Under the pieces are notes generated by a model. That model was given only the letters and a program-made list of their open reading frames with translations. It was not told the DNA's origin and ran no database searches. A DNA stretch of 64,000 nt from Emticicia sp. 21SJ11W-3 (GTDB taxonomy: Bacteria; Bacteroidota; Bacteroidia; Cytophagales; Spirosomataceae). Made by a program: the position numbers and the translations under genes. The DNA lies in NCBI RefSeq assembly GCF_024138715.1, contig NZ_CP092074.1, forward strand, positions 4,712,001-4,776,000, read 5' to 3'. How positions within the stretch are numbered: the stretch's first letter is position 1; each line of letters begins with the position of its first letter. Shown here piece after piece: positions 46,941 through 56,578 of the stretch.

Positions 46941-47109
46941 TGAGCACACATCGGCTACCGCCGAGAATTTCTAAATATTACAATTTTAAAGGCAGCAAAG
47001 TTCGGAAAGATACAGTGATAAAACTAAGGATTAGATTAAAAAGCAGTAGCTGAAGGCAATACACCCCGGGTTAAAGCAATAAAAAACAAAATTACCGGTT
47101 AATTAATCT

Positions 47110-47143
47110 TATAAAAAACAAATGCCCGCCTGACGACGGGCAC
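47110..47143 (-). terminator. intrinsic terminator of the MATE gene
   Basis: Minus-strand stem TGCCCG/CGGGCA (47142-47137 with 47128-47123) followed by a T-rich tail (TTTGTTTTTT). Confidence 0.82.
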
Positions 47144-47148
47144 TCGTG

Positions 47149-48525
47149 CTACACCTGCATGGTTTTCCATTTGCCTCTTCTGAATACAAAGATGGCAATT
47201 ACTGCCAGGATGGATTCGCTGATGGCAATTGACCAGAAAACCCCCGATGGCCCCCATTTGAAAGTAATTGCAAAAAGATAAGCCAGAGGTATTTCAAGCG
47301 CCCAGAAGCAAATCAGATTCATGATAGTGGGCGTTTTGGTATCGCCGGCTCCGTTTAATGACTGCCCTATAACCATTCCAAAACCAAAGAATACATATCC
47401 CAGACAAATAATCTGCAAACATAAAACGCCTACTTCTATTACCTTCGGGTTATCATTGAAGATGCCGATAAACTCTCGGGCAAAAACCGAGAAAATGATG
47501 CCTACCAGAAGCAGAAAACCCATATTATAAAGCGCGGTTCGCCAGACAGATTTCTCTGCTCTATCGGGTTTACCTGCTCCCAGATTCTGCCCTACCAGGG
47601 TGGAAGCTGCGTTAGACATACCCCAGGAAGGTAAAATGGTAAATACAATAATACGTATGGCAATGGTATAACCTGCCACTACATCGCTTCCAAAACTTGA
47701 AAGAATACGGGTCAGGAAAATCCAGCTGGCCGATTGTATCAGGAATTGGCCTGTACCGCCGGCGGCGATGTTAATCAGACTTCGGATAATTTCAGTATTA
47801 GGTTTAAACTGATCTCTGTCAATCTGCATATTACCATTGCCTTTAAAAATGGCATATAGCTGATAAATTACCCCAATGGTACGGCCGATACTGGTAGCTA
47901 TGGCTGCCCCCTCTACGCCAAAGCCAAGAACGGGAATCAGCAGGGTGTCCATACCAATATTAATAAAATTGGCCAGAATGATTGATCTCATGGCCGTTGA
48001 GGCGTCGCCTGCGCCGCGTAGTGCGCCACTTAATGTGTACAAAAGTATGATAGACGGGCTACTGGCAAAAATTATCCGGGTAAAGCCTGCCCCCTTTTCA
48101 ATCAGATGGGCGTCGCCTCCCATTAAACGTAAGATGTCTTCTGCAAAAGTAAAGCCCAGAATACCCACCGCTACACCAAATATCAACGAAATAATAATTA
48201 CCTGCGCCATAGCCACACCGGCCCCTTTTTTGTTGCCTTCGCCCACACGGCGCGCCACAATGGCCGTAGCCGCAGTGCTTAAACCAATGGCTACCGAATA
48301 AATTAATGTTAGCACAGACTCGGTAAGCCCTACCGTTGCCACCCCTTCAACACCCACATAACGGGCCACAAAAAACGCATCAACAATAGCAAAGAGCGAC
48401 TCGCCCACCATTTCCAGTATCATGGGTACCGATAATAGAAAGATTGCCCTGTTAATGTTTAACTCAGTATAATTTTGTTCTTCGCCACGAATGGCTTGTA
48501 TCAATAATTTGAAAAATTTCCGCAT
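47149..48525 (-). CDS. MATE family efflux transporter
   Basis: The 458-residue protein has twelve predicted helices in two similar halves; MATE features include LSVPMILEMVGESLFAIVDAFFV, ALRGAGDASTAM and SLNGAGDTKTPT. It exports cationic compounds in exchange for Na+ or H+. Single gene; substrate unknown. Confidence 0.94.
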   Translation of the reverse strand: MRKFFKLLIQAIRGEEQNYTELNINRAIFLLSVPMILEMVGESLFAIVDAFFVARYVGVEGVATVGLTESVLTLIYSVAIGLSTAATAIVARRVGEGNKKGAGVAMAQVIIISLIFGVAVGILGFTFAEDILRLMGGDAHLIEKGAGFTRIIFASSPSIILLYTLSGALRGAGDASTAMRSIILANFINIGMDTLLIPVLGFGVEGAAIATSIGRTIGVIYQLYAIFKGNGNMQIDRDQFKPNTEIIRSLINIAAGGTGQFLIQSASWIFLTRILSSFGSDVVAGYTIAIRIIVFTILPSWGMSNAASTLVGQNLGAGKPDRAEKSVWRTALYNMGFLLLVGIIFSVFAREFIGIFNDNPKVIEVGVLCLQIICLGYVFFGFGMVIGQSLNGAGDTKTPTIMNLICFWALEIPLAYLFAITFKWGPSGVFWSIAISESILAVIAIFVFRRGKWKTMQV

Positions 48526-48725
48526 GAATAAAACAGTTTATTGCCGTTTCAATACCATACCACCCCCGGCGGGAGACATAGAATAGAAAAATGAAAAAGA
48601 AAAAATGAATATAGCGCTACAACAAGTTATGAAGATAACTTATGTAAAAAACAAGAAGATAAGAAGATGTTCGCAATTAGCGAACCACAGCGGTAAATGA
48701 CATGGGCTTTTTAATTTTTGTGCCG

Positions 48726-48733
48726 CAAAGATA
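48726..48733 (-). promoter_or_regulatory. -7 box, possible MATE promoter
   Basis: TATCTTTG on the minus strand about 200 bp before the MATE start; if used, the transcript has a long leader in which no riboswitch-like fold was recognised. Confidence 0.4.
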
Positions 48734-48786
48734 TATTTTTACGCTCACCACGCAAAATGTTTCAGAAAATAAAATACTACGCAATT

Positions 48787-49455
48787 TCAGGCCTTAACTT
48801 CTTTAATAATCTGTAGTGCATTGGCAACAATGCTGGTAACCTGTGCAAAATCTTTGGTTGCCAGCACTTCTTTAGGTACTAGTTGAGATCCGATACCAAC
48901 GGCTGTTGCACCCGCGCCAAACCAGGTTTTCAGGCTTTCGGCGGTTGGCGAAACGCCTCCGGTAACCATTACCTGTACATCAGGCATTGGGGCTTTAAGG
49001 GCTTTTACAAATGCAGGCCCCAAAACCTCGCCGGGGAATATCTTGATAAATTCGGCGCCGGCCTGGCGGGCGTTGTAAATTTCAGTAACGGTCATTACGC
49101 CCGGCATCCAGGGTATCCCCGCTTCTACACAAACGGCCCCTACTTCGGGGTTCATAATAGGCGCCACAATAAAATTGGTGCCGATTTCAATATATTTTTT
49201 TGCCGTAGCCGCATCATAGATAGTACCAATCCCCAGAATCATCTCGGGCATTTCGGTCTCTGCAATGCTGACAAGCTCTTTAAAATTATTAAATGAATTT
49301 TCGGTACGGTTCGTAAACTCAAACACACGCACACCTGCCTGGTAGCATGCCCTTAATACACCAAGACAAATGTCGAGGTCGTTATGCGTAAACAATGGAA
49401 CAAGGCCTGTGGCGCTAACCTGCGCTAAAGTTGTGTTTTTATCGAATCGTGCCAT
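48787..49455 (-). CDS. eda: KDPG/KHG aldolase (2-dehydro-3-deoxy-phosphogluconate aldolase)
   Basis: The 222-residue TIM barrel has catalytic Glu46 in VFEFTNRTE and Schiff-base Lys138 in EFIKIFPGEVLGP. It cleaves KDPG to pyruvate and glyceraldehyde 3-phosphate. It follows the KDG kinase gene by 31 bp, so together they finish hexuronate catabolism. Confidence 0.95.
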   Translation of the reverse strand: MARFDKNTTLAQVSATGLVPLFTHNDLDICLGVLRACYQAGVRVFEFTNRTENSFNNFKELVSIAETEMPEMILGIGTIYDAATAKKYIEIGTNFIVAPIMNPEVGAVCVEAGIPWMPGVMTVTEIYNARQAGAEFIKIFPGEVLGPAFVKALKAPMPDVQVMVTGGVSPTAESLKTWFGAGATAVGIGSQLVPKEVLATKDFAQVTSIVANALQIIKEVKA

Positions 49456-49486
49456 ATCTGTAACTCAAATTTCTAATGTAAGTTTA

Positions 49487-50494
49487 TTATCTTTTCAATC
49501 GACCGGATTTGTCGCCACTCATAACGGCTTCTACTTCCGGCACTGTTACCAGATTCTGGTCTCCCTCAATGGTATGTTTCAGGGCTCCTGCGGCTACCCC
49601 GAATTGCAGCGATTTCAGGTCGTCTTGTAATACCAGTTGTCCGTAAATAAATCCACCTAAAAAGGCATCGCCGGTACCTATTCTGTCTACAATGTGGGTA
49701 ATATCCTGATAATCGGTTTCTATCAACTCTTCACCATTCCACATTTTTGCATTGTATTGGTTGTGTGATGCGCTCACCTGCACGCGGTCGGTATCTATCA
49801 CCTTTTTCACGTTCGGATAATTCTCCATCAGTAGTTTACAAGCCTCTACAAACTTGCCTTTCTCGGCCGTTACTTTCAACGAGAAAATTTCTTCTATGTT
49901 CTTTCTGCTGGCCAGTATAATATCAGAGTACGAGGCCAGTTCAGGCAGAATATCCTGCGGCGTTTTGCCATACTTCCATAAGTTGCTGCGGTAATAAATA
50001 TCAGACGAAACCGTTATACCCAGCTTTTTTGCGGTTTTAACGGCCTCCAGGCAAGCAATAGCTGCTCCTTCTGACAATGCCGGAGTAATACCACACCAGT
50101 GGAACCAATCGGCGCCTTTCAGGATTTCTTCCCAGTTAAACCAGCTTGGGTCAAGATTGGCAAAGGCAGAGTCCATGCGGTCGTAAACAATCTGGCTGGC
50201 GCGCATTACAGCACCTGTTTCCAGAAAGAATACCCCTACGCGGTCTCCTTCCAGTTTAACATGAGTGGTATCAATGCCTAAAAAACGCAGATACGCCTTC
50301 GCTTTTTGCCCCATCAGGTTGTTAGGGAAACAGGTAACGTGGGTGGCATCAAAACCAAACTTTACCAACGAGGCACCCACATTCATTTCAGTACCGCCAA
50401 AGGTAGCATTGAATGATTGGGCCTGCTCAATTTTCTGGAAATTAGGAGTTGATAACCGAAGGAGTATCTCACCGAATGTAACTATTTTAGGCAT
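49487..50494 (-). CDS. kdgK: 2-keto-3-deoxygluconate kinase (PfkB family)
   Basis: The 335-residue sugar kinase begins MPKIVTFGEILLRLSTP and has the PfkB C-terminal signature DRIGTGDAFLGGFIYG with the catalytic Asp. Phosphorylation of KDG to KDPG is inferred from the adjacent eda and uxuA. It has its own promoter box after uxuA. Confidence 0.92.
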   Translation of the reverse strand: MPKIVTFGEILLRLSTPNFQKIEQAQSFNATFGGTEMNVGASLVKFGFDATHVTCFPNNLMGQKAKAYLRFLGIDTTHVKLEGDRVGVFFLETGAVMRASQIVYDRMDSAFANLDPSWFNWEEILKGADWFHWCGITPALSEGAAIACLEAVKTAKKLGITVSSDIYYRSNLWKYGKTPQDILPELASYSDIILASRKNIEEIFSLKVTAEKGKFVEACKLLMENYPNVKKVIDTDRVQVSASHNQYNAKMWNGEELIETDYQDITHIVDRIGTGDAFLGGFIYGQLVLQDDLKSLQFGVAAGALKHTIEGDQNLVTVPEVEAVMSGDKSGRLKR

Positions 50495-50545
50495 CTGTAT
50501 TTGTGCTGAATCTTTTTAAAATCTTTAATTATCTGCAATACCCAA

Positions 50546-50553
50546 CAAAGGTA
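50546..50553 (-). promoter_or_regulatory. -7 box of kdgK-eda promoter
   Basis: TACCTTTG on the minus strand, between the uxuA stop and the kdgK start. Confidence 0.5.
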
Positions 50554-50560
50554 AGCAATA

Positions 50561-51757
50561 TTAGTTACTGAACGAAGAACGAATAATTCCTAATTCAAGG
50601 CCTCTTAACTCAGCCAGGCCACGCAAACGGCCAATGGCAGTATAGCCGGGGTTGGTGCGTTTAGCCGCGTTCAGGTCGTCAAGCATTTTATGGCCGTGGT
50701 CAGGTCTGAATGGCAGCCTTATGTCTTGTCTGCCCTCATCTATTCTTCTTTTTTGCTCGGTAAGCAGGGCTTTCATTACTCCATACATATCAACATCACC
50801 AGCCAGGTGGTCAGCTTCATGGAAGTTCCCTTCGGCATCCCGTTTGGTTGCTCGCAGATGGATAAAGTTTACTCTGTTACCCAATCTTTCTACCATACCC
50901 ACCAGGTCGTTATCGGCTCTTACGCCATAGCTGCCTGTACAAAAACACAAGCCATTGTATTTGCTCTCGGCTGCTGCCAGCAGTTGTTTAGCGTCAGCTT
51001 CAGTACTCACTACACGTGGTAAACCTAAAATCGGATACGGAGGGTCGTCCGGGTGAATAGATAATAAGACACCGTTTTCTTCGGCCACCGGAGTAATGGC
51101 CTGAATAAAGCTATACAGATTCTTGCGGAGTTCTGCCTCGCCCACATACTTGTAGGTATCAAGTGTATCGCGGAAAGCATCAATCGTGAAGCTTTCTTCA
51201 CTGCCCGGCAGCCCGGCAATGATATTTCTGGTAAGACGATGAATATCTGCATCGCCGGCTTTATCAAACCATTCTTTGGCTTTTTGCAGCTGACTCTCTG
51301 AATAAGACCTTTCGGCATTGGGCCTTTTAAGGATATACACCTCAAAAGCGCAGAACTCGGTCATGTCGAATCTCAGGGCTGTTGAGCCGTCGGGCATCGG
51401 GAAGTCGAGGTCGGTACGGGTCCAATCCAGTATCGGCATGAAATTGTAGCAAACCGTATCAATGCCGCAAGCGGCCAGATTAGCAAGGCTCTCTTTGTAG
51501 TTTTCGATATACTGCTTGTAATTGCCGGAAGCCTTCTTGATATCTTCATGTACGGGCACACTTTCTACCACCGACCACGTAAGCCCATGTTTTTCTATTT
51601 CTGTTTTTCGGATTTCAATTTCAGATTTTGTCCAGACTTGTCCGTTAGGAATATGATGCAGAGCAGATACGATTCCCGTTGCTCCTGCCTGTTTCACATC
51701 TGACAAACTCACGGGGTCATTTGGGCCGAACCAACGCCAGGTTTGCTCAAGAGCCAT
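50561..51757 (-). CDS. uxuA: mannonate dehydratase
   Basis: The 398-residue protein begins [18 protein letters not shown], a hallmark of UxuA, with further family blocks [32 protein letters not shown] and [10 protein letters not shown]. It turns D-mannonate into KDG. uxuB and uxaC are not in the window. Confidence 0.96.
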   Translation of the reverse strand: MALEQTWRWFGPNDPVSLSDVKQAGATGIVSALHHIPNGQVWTKSEIEIRKTEIEKHGLTWSVVESVPVHEDIKKASGNYKQYIENYKESLANLAACGIDTVCYNFMPILDWTRTDLDFPMPDGSTALRFDMTEFCAFEVYILKRPNAERSYSESQLQKAKEWFDKAGDADIHRLTRNIIAGLPGSEESFTIDAFRDTLDTYKYVGEAELRKNLYSFIQAITPVAEENGVLLSIHPDDPPYPILGLPRVVSTEADAKQLLAAAESKYNGLCFCTGSYGVRADNDLVGMVERLGNRVNFIHLRATKRDAEGNFHEADHLAGDVDMYGVMKALLTEQKRRIDEGRQDIRLPFRPDHGHKMLDDLNAAKRTNPGYTAIGRLRGLAELRGLELGIIRSSFSN

Positions 51758-51784
51758 AAGATTAAAGGTTGAAATGGTAAGCTA

Positions 51785-51816
51785 CAAAATTATGTTTTAG
51801 GGGCGGAGTCTTCAAA
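51785..51816 (-). promoter_or_regulatory. -33/-7 promoter of uxuA
   Basis: On the minus strand, TTTG (51816-51813), a 20-nt spacer and TAATTTTG (51792-51785), 27 bp before the uxuA start. Confidence 0.62.
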
Positions 51817-51958
51817 TAATATTTTGATAAAAATAAGTACTTTTTTGACGGCAATAAAAACTGACGTGATTGAGCACCCGGCCATTTTTAAACAAAATAA
51901 ATATGAAATATGATTTTATAAAGAAAATTAAAAATTTTAAACTTTTTTTTGGCGAGGA

Positions 51959-51990
51959 TTTGGATAATTAAAAACAAACCTGCACCTTTG
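51959..51990 (+). promoter_or_regulatory. promoter of tRNA-Val
   Basis: TTTG (51959-51962), 20-nt spacer and CACCTTTG (51983-51990; consensus TAnnTTTG), 25 bp before the mature tRNA. Confidence 0.65.
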
Positions 51991-52015
51991 CAGTCCCAAA
52001 TCACAACGGGGATAT

Positions 52016-52090
52016 GGGAGTTTAGCTCAGCTGGTTCAGAGCATCTGCCTTACAAGCAGAGGGTCACAGGTTCGAATCCTGTAACTCCCA
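52016..52090 (+). tRNA. tRNA-Val (anticodon TAC)
   Basis: A complete cloverleaf can be folded: acceptor GGGAGTT/AACTCCC with discriminator A at 52090, D stem GCTC/GAGC, anticodon stem TCTGC/GCAGA with loop CTTACAA (anticodon 52051-52053), and T stem ACAGG/CCTGT with TTCGAAT loop. CCA is not encoded. The gene marks the left border of the accessory island. Confidence 0.97.
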
Positions 52091-52101
52091 CACTGATAAT
52101 C

Positions 52102-52138
52102 AAGCACTTACGAGGAAATCTTGTAAGTGCTTTTTTTA
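52102..52138 (+). terminator. terminator after tRNA-Val
   Basis: Ten-bp stem AAGCACTTAC/GTAAGTGCTT (52102-52111 with 52123-52132) running into a T7 tract. Confidence 0.88.
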
Positions 52139-52206
52139 TTTGCACAAGATTTGCACACCGGATTCATTTTGCTTAGCCCCCAACTTTTTCGCTTGAGCCA
52201 AAAAAA

Positions 52207-52234
52207 GGATCAATCCTAAAAGTTGTGGGGCGGT
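52207..52234 (+). repeat. left terminal inverted repeat of the IS
   Basis: Matches the right end (53608-53635, reverse complement) at 23 of 28 positions by eye, with the outermost GGATCAA identical. Confidence 0.8.
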
Positions 52235-52272
52235 AAAATAATTTCGACCTTTGCATTTTTACGAAAGAACAG

Positions 52273-52629
52273 ATGCAAGAGAGTTACAAAGACATTTTGA
52301 AGTTATTACTACCAACGATTATAGTTGAGAATTTTGAACTTACCTCCTACAAGACTACAGCCGAAGTAATGCATTTATATCTACAGGAGATTAATCAGAT
52401 ACCCAAAGAATTTGAAGGTCAGAAGTTGGAATCGAAAGGTTTTTTTGAAGAAATTACAGTTCAGGATTTTCCCATCAGAGGCCATAAAGTTTTTCTACAT
52501 ATCAAACGTCGCAGATGGTACAGCCATACCCTTGAAAAAGTAGTGTATCGGAACTGGGATTTAGTGGCAGATGGAACGCGGATAACTAAGGAATTCGCTG
52601 TTTTTTTAAAAGAACTCAATCGATTCTAA
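52273..52629 (+). CDS. ISL3/ISAon1-type transposase, N-terminal part
   Basis: A 118-residue reading frame corresponding to the N-terminal region of ISAon1-like transposases (ends DGTRITKEFAVFLKEL). It stops with TTC TAA at 52624-52629. The catalytic part continues in the +1 frame, which is open from 52610. The T7A4 tract at 52601-52611 lies just before. The two parts may be joined by a +1 programmed shift, or made as separate proteins as often annotated for this group. Confidence 0.8.
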   Translation: MQESYKDILKLLLPTIIVENFELTSYKTTAEVMHLYLQEINQIPKEFEGQKLESKGFFEEITVQDFPIRGHKVFLHIKRRRWYSHTLEKVVYRNWDLVADGTRITKEFAVFLKELNRF

Positions 52630-53602
52630 TGCAGATGCTACGCAATCTATTGCAGGCTATTATGGTGTCAATGGCAAAAGACTTCAAGAACAATATAAGA
52701 GTTACCTGAGTGACTTTAGAACATGGTCTCAACTAAATCATGCCAAGGACTGGCTTATCTTTCCTCAGAACATCGGTAAACATTTATCCATAGACGAGAC
52801 TAGTCTGTCTGATGGAGAACTGTATACCATTCTGACCAACAAGGCAGCTAATTGTAAAAAAGGCAGTATTGTAGCCCTTGTAGCTGGTACTAAAGCAGAA
52901 ACTGTGATTGATGTGCTACGAAAGATTCCAGTCAATCTACGCAAGAGAGTCAAAGAAATCACCCTGGATATGGCTGCTAACATGGAGTTAATTGCCAAAC
53001 GAGCATTCCCTAACGCCACCAGAGTAACCGACAGATTCCATGTACAGCAGTTAGCCACAGAAGCCTTACAGGAAATCAGAATCAAACACCGATGGGAAGC
53101 GCTGGATGCTGAAAATGATGCTATCGAATTGGCTAAGAAAACCGATACTGAATATATCTCCAAAATACTTCCGAATGGAGATACTGTTAAACAGTTATTA
53201 GCCAGAAGTAGATATGCTCTTTACAAAAAAGAGACAGACTGGACTGAAAATCAGAAACAAAGAGCCACTTTATTATTCGACCTATACCCAGATATTAAAC
53301 AGGCGTATGACTTAACAATGAGTCTTTCATACATCTTTGAAAATACCAATGACAAGTTATATGGCTTAACAAGATTAGCTAGATGGCATGAGAAAGTAAG
53401 GCAGGCAGGCTTTAAATCATTTAATACAGTAGCTCGTTCAATTCAAAACCATTATAAAACCATTGTTAACTTCTTTGAGAATAGAAGCACTAATGCCTCG
53501 GCTGAATCTTTTAATGCCAAGGTAAAGGCTTTCAGAAGCCAATTCAGAGGTGTGAAAAACATCCCATTCTTTTTATATAGACTTACCCAAATCTATGCTT
53601 AG
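52625..53602 (+). CDS. ISL3-type DDE transposase, catalytic part (no own clear start)
   Basis: This frame is open from 52610 and shows conserved coding well before its first good ATG (52904), e.g. YYGVNGKRLQEQYKSYLSDF. The DDE residues appear to be Asp in LSIDETSL, Asp in VTDRFHVQQLA and Glu in ASAESFNAKVKAFRSQFRG. Because conservation begins upstream of the first ATG, expression most likely needs a shift from the upstream frame. The coordinates mark the overlap-to-stop region. Confidence 0.8.
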   Translation, partial: SNADATQSIAGYYGVNGKRLQEQYKSYLSDFRTWSQLNHAKDWLIFPQNIGKHLSIDETSLSDGELYTILTNKAANCKKGSIVALVAGTKAETVIDVLRKIPVNLRKRVKEITLDMAANMELIAKRAFPNATRVTDRFHVQQLATEALQEIRIKHRWEALDAENDAIELAKKTDTEYISKILPNGDTVKQLLARSRYALYKKETDWTENQKQRATLLFDLYPDIKQAYDLTMSLSYIFENTNDKLYGLTRLARWHEKVRQAGFKSFNTVARSIQNHYKTIVNFFENRSTNASAESFNAKVKAFRSQFRGVKNIPFFLYRLTQIYA

Positions 53603-53607
53603 ATATA

Positions 53608-53635
53608 ACTACCCCACAGGTTTTAGCCTTGATCC
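53608..53635 (-). repeat. right terminal inverted repeat of the IS
   Basis: Partner of the left repeat; begins 6 bp after the transposase stop codon. Confidence 0.8.
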
Positions 53636-53728
53636 CATAAAAATACATAGAATACACTTCTTTGATTTTATTAATTGATAAATTTAAGCTGTTTTTTTGT
53701 GCCTAATCCTAATCATTAAACCAACCCT

Positions 53729-55342
53729 ATGTCAATAGACCAGAAAAAACAACTAGAACAACAACTTTGGGCTGTTGCCAATACCCTACGAGGGAAAATG
53801 GACGCAGACGATTACCAGGATTATATTTTAGGCTTTATCTTTTATAAATACCTCTCTGAAAAAATTAAACTGTTCGCCAATAAGATTTTAGAAGAATCGG
53901 GAGAGGAAATTAAGTATGAAAAAATTGACGAAAGTACCGAGGAAGGAAAACAGTATTTAGCCGCTATTAGGCATGAAGCCGTTGAAACATTGGGCTATTT
54001 TTTGAAACCAACCGAATTGTTTAGTTATATAGCCGAAAAAGGTAGCCCTTTAACTGAAAATGAAAACAGCGAAGAGAACGAAGAAGAACAAACTGAACAA
54101 TTTATATTGGAGGATCTGACAAGGATTTTTCGTAACATTGAACAAAGTACGTCAGGGACTGATTCAGAAGATGATTTTAATAATCTTTTTGAAGACGTCG
54201 ACCTTACTTCTACCAAGCTGGGCAGAACTGTAAAAGCAAAAAATAAGTTGATAGCCAAAGTCTTGCAACACTTAAACAAGATAGACTTTGAACTACAAAA
54301 TGTTGAGGCTGATGTATTAGGAGATGCGTATGAATACCTGATAGCTCAATTTGCCAGTGGAGCAGGAAAAAAAGCAGGAGAGTTTTATACACCTCAGCAA
54401 GTATCAAAAGTATTGGCAAAAATAGTAACCACAGGTAAAACCAAACTTCGTTCGGTATATGACCCTACTTGTGGTTCAGGCTCATTGCTTTTGCGAGTGG
54501 CAAAAGAAGTGCAAGATGTAGCCCATTTTTACGGACAAGAGCTAAACCGTACTCCTTACAACCTGGCACGTATGAACATGATTTTGCATGACGTACATTA
54601 CTCTAAGTTTGACATTAAACACGCTGATACCCTTGAAAACCCGCAGCATTTATGGTTACAAGCAGAGGCGGTGGTAGCGAATCCACCCTTTTCAGCGCAA
54701 TGGTCAGCAAATGCTATGTTTCTGACAGACCAACGTTTTAGTCAGTATGGTAAATTAGCCCCGGGCAGCAAGGCAGACTATGCATTTATCCAACACATGC
54801 TTCACCATTTAGCCGATAATGGTATAATGGCCGTAGTTATGCCTCATGGAGTTTTGTTCAGAGGCGCAGCAGAAGGGCATATCCGCCAATACTTAATAGA
54901 TAATCCTACAACTAATTACCTTGATGCAGTTATTGGTTTACCTGCTAATATTTTCTATGGCACCAGTATTCCCACAAGTATTCTGGTTTTCAAAAAATGC
55001 CGTGAAAACCCGGATAACATTTTGTTCATAGATGCCAGCAAAGGCTTTGAAAAAGTAAAAACGCAGCATATTTTAAGAGACGAAGACGTAGATAAAATTA
55101 TATCAACTTATCAGGAGCGCAAGGCAGAAGAAAAATATAGTTACATAGCGCCGATTAGTGAGATAATCGCAAACGATTTCAATCTGAATATACCCCGTTA
55201 CGTAGATACTTTTGAGGCAGAGGAAAGCATTGATCTGAATGAAATTGCTCATCAATTAAAGGCTTTAGACGCAAGCATGGCAGAAACAGATAAAACTATT
55301 GCTGATTTTTGCAAAGAACTAAACATTGAAACCCCATTTTGA
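53729..55342 (+). CDS. hsdM: type I restriction-modification system, methyltransferase subunit
   Basis: The 537-residue N6-adenine methylase has an N-terminal HsdM helical domain (about 1-150), AdoMet motif I DPTCGSGSLLLRV (from Asp245) and the catalytic NPPF (Asn318-Phe321). It methylates adenine in the sequence chosen by HsdS. The gene opens the hsdM-hsdS-hsdR set, 4 bp before hsdS. Confidence 0.96.
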   Translation: MSIDQKKQLEQQLWAVANTLRGKMDADDYQDYILGFIFYKYLSEKIKLFANKILEESGEEIKYEKIDESTEEGKQYLAAIRHEAVETLGYFLKPTELFSYIAEKGSPLTENENSEENEEEQTEQFILEDLTRIFRNIEQSTSGTDSEDDFNNLFEDVDLTSTKLGRTVKAKNKLIAKVLQHLNKIDFELQNVEADVLGDAYEYLIAQFASGAGKKAGEFYTPQQVSKVLAKIVTTGKTKLRSVYDPTCGSGSLLLRVAKEVQDVAHFYGQELNRTPYNLARMNMILHDVHYSKFDIKHADTLENPQHLWLQAEAVVANPPFSAQWSANAMFLTDQRFSQYGKLAPGSKADYAFIQHMLHHLADNGIMAVVMPHGVLFRGAAEGHIRQYLIDNPTTNYLDAVIGLPANIFYGTSIPTSILVFKKCRENPDNILFIDASKGFEKVKTQHILRDEDVDKIISTYQERKAEEKYSYIAPISEIIANDFNLNIPRYVDTFEAEESIDLNEIAHQLKALDASMAETDKTIADFCKELNIETPF

Positions 55343-55345
55343 GCT

Positions 55346-56566
55346 ATGACTAAATTACAACCACAATTACGGTTTCCTGAGTTTGAGGGAGATTGGAATG
55401 AACAGAATTTAGGAAATACTGTAAAAATTAATCAGGGCTTACAAATTCCAATTTCAGAAAGATATACTAAACAAATAGAAGGGTCACATTTTTATATTAC
55501 TAATGAGTTTTTGAGAGAAGGAAATTTAAAAAAGTATTACATTAAGAATCCATCTAATTCTGTCCTTTGCACTAAAGAAGATATTTTGATGACAAGAACA
55601 GGAAATACAGGAATGGTGGTAACAAATGTAGAAGGCGCATTTCACAATAATTTTTTTAAAATTGCCTATCCTAATTATATAAGAAAACAATATTTATTTT
55701 ATTTCTTAAATTTATTAAAAACACAAACTCAAATACTAAAGTTAGCTGGTACATCAACTATACCAGACTTAAATCATGGAGATTTTTATAGAATAAAAAT
55801 TCAACTCCCTACTTTTGAAGAACAAACTAAAATAGCCAATTTTCTAACAGCAATTGATGAAAAAATTCAAGCCTTACAAAAAAAGAAAAGCCTTTTAGAA
55901 CAATATAAAAAAGGAGTAATGCAGAAGATTTTTAGCCAAGAGTTAAGATTTAAGCAAGATGATGGCTCTGATTTTCCGGATTGGGAAGAAAAGACTTTGG
56001 GAGAGATGGGTGAAGCCTATAATGGGCTTACTGGTAAAACAAAAGAAAGCTTTGGGATTGGGAAACCATATATTCAATACAAGCAGATATTTGACAATTC
56101 TAAGATTAATACAAAAAACTTTGATTTTGTTAAAATTGGTGAAAATGAAAATCAAAGCAAAGTAATATTTGGTGATGTATTTTTTACGGTTTCATCAGAA
56201 ACACCCAATGAAATTGGTTATTCCTCTGTCCTATTAGATATGGTAGATGATGATTTATATTTGAACAGTTTTTGTTTTGGTTATCGTCCTTTTTCATTAA
56301 AAATACTATATCCTTATTTTGCTCAATTTTTGTTTAGAAGTGAACATTTTAGAACAAAAATTATCAAATTGGCTCAAGGTAGTACAAGATATAATATGTC
56401 TAAAGTGCAGTTAATGAAACTAACAATACAACTTCCATCATTTGAAGAACAACACAAGATATCCAATTTCCTAAGCGGGATTGATGAAAAAATAAATAAA
56501 GTAAGCCAACAAATAGAATATACTCAAACCTATAAAAAAGGTCTTTTGCAACAGATGTTTTGTTAA
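55346..56566 (+). CDS. hsdS: type I restriction-modification system, specificity subunit
   Basis: The 406-residue protein has two target-recognition domains (about residues 15-150 and 210-350), each followed by a similar helical spacer: PTFEEQTKIANFLTAIDEKI and PSFEEQHKISNFLSGIDEKI. The two-fold repeated layout gives a bipartite target. The recognition domains are markedly AT-rich, as common for frequently exchanged HsdS. The DNA sequence recognised cannot be read from the protein. Confidence 0.94.
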   Translation: MTKLQPQLRFPEFEGDWNEQNLGNTVKINQGLQIPISERYTKQIEGSHFYITNEFLREGNLKKYYIKNPSNSVLCTKEDILMTRTGNTGMVVTNVEGAFHNNFFKIAYPNYIRKQYLFYFLNLLKTQTQILKLAGTSTIPDLNHGDFYRIKIQLPTFEEQTKIANFLTAIDEKIQALQKKKSLLEQYKKGVMQKIFSQELRFKQDDGSDFPDWEEKTLGEMGEAYNGLTGKTKESFGIGKPYIQYKQIFDNSKINTKNFDFVKIGENENQSKVIFGDVFFTVSSETPNEIGYSSVLLDMVDDDLYLNSFCFGYRPFSLKILYPYFAQFLFRSEHFRTKIIKLAQGSTRYNMSKVQLMKLTIQLPSFEEQHKISNFLSGIDEKINKVSQQIEYTQTYKKGLLQQMFC

Positions 56567-56578
56567 AACACTATACCT

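Larger units (their letters stand above)
52207..53635 (+). mobile_element. ISL3-family insertion sequence (ISAon1-like)
   Basis: The element is about 1.43 kb and contains a split DDE transposase. Imperfect terminal inverted repeats of 28 bp lie at 52207-52234 and 53608-53635; in matched orientation they share GGATCAA, CTAAAA, TGTGGGG and GT. The 8-bp flanks CAAAAAAA (52199-52206) and CATAAAAA (53636-53643) differ at one position and could be the 8-bp target duplication usual for ISL3. It sits between tRNA-Val and the restriction-modification genes. Confidence 0.85.

Noticed and set aside
52210..53635. Inverted repeats around the transposase as a possible CRISPR or attachment pair
   Set aside because: They are single, inverted and flank a transposase, so they are IS ends. 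No regularly spaced direct repeats were found anywhere in the window.
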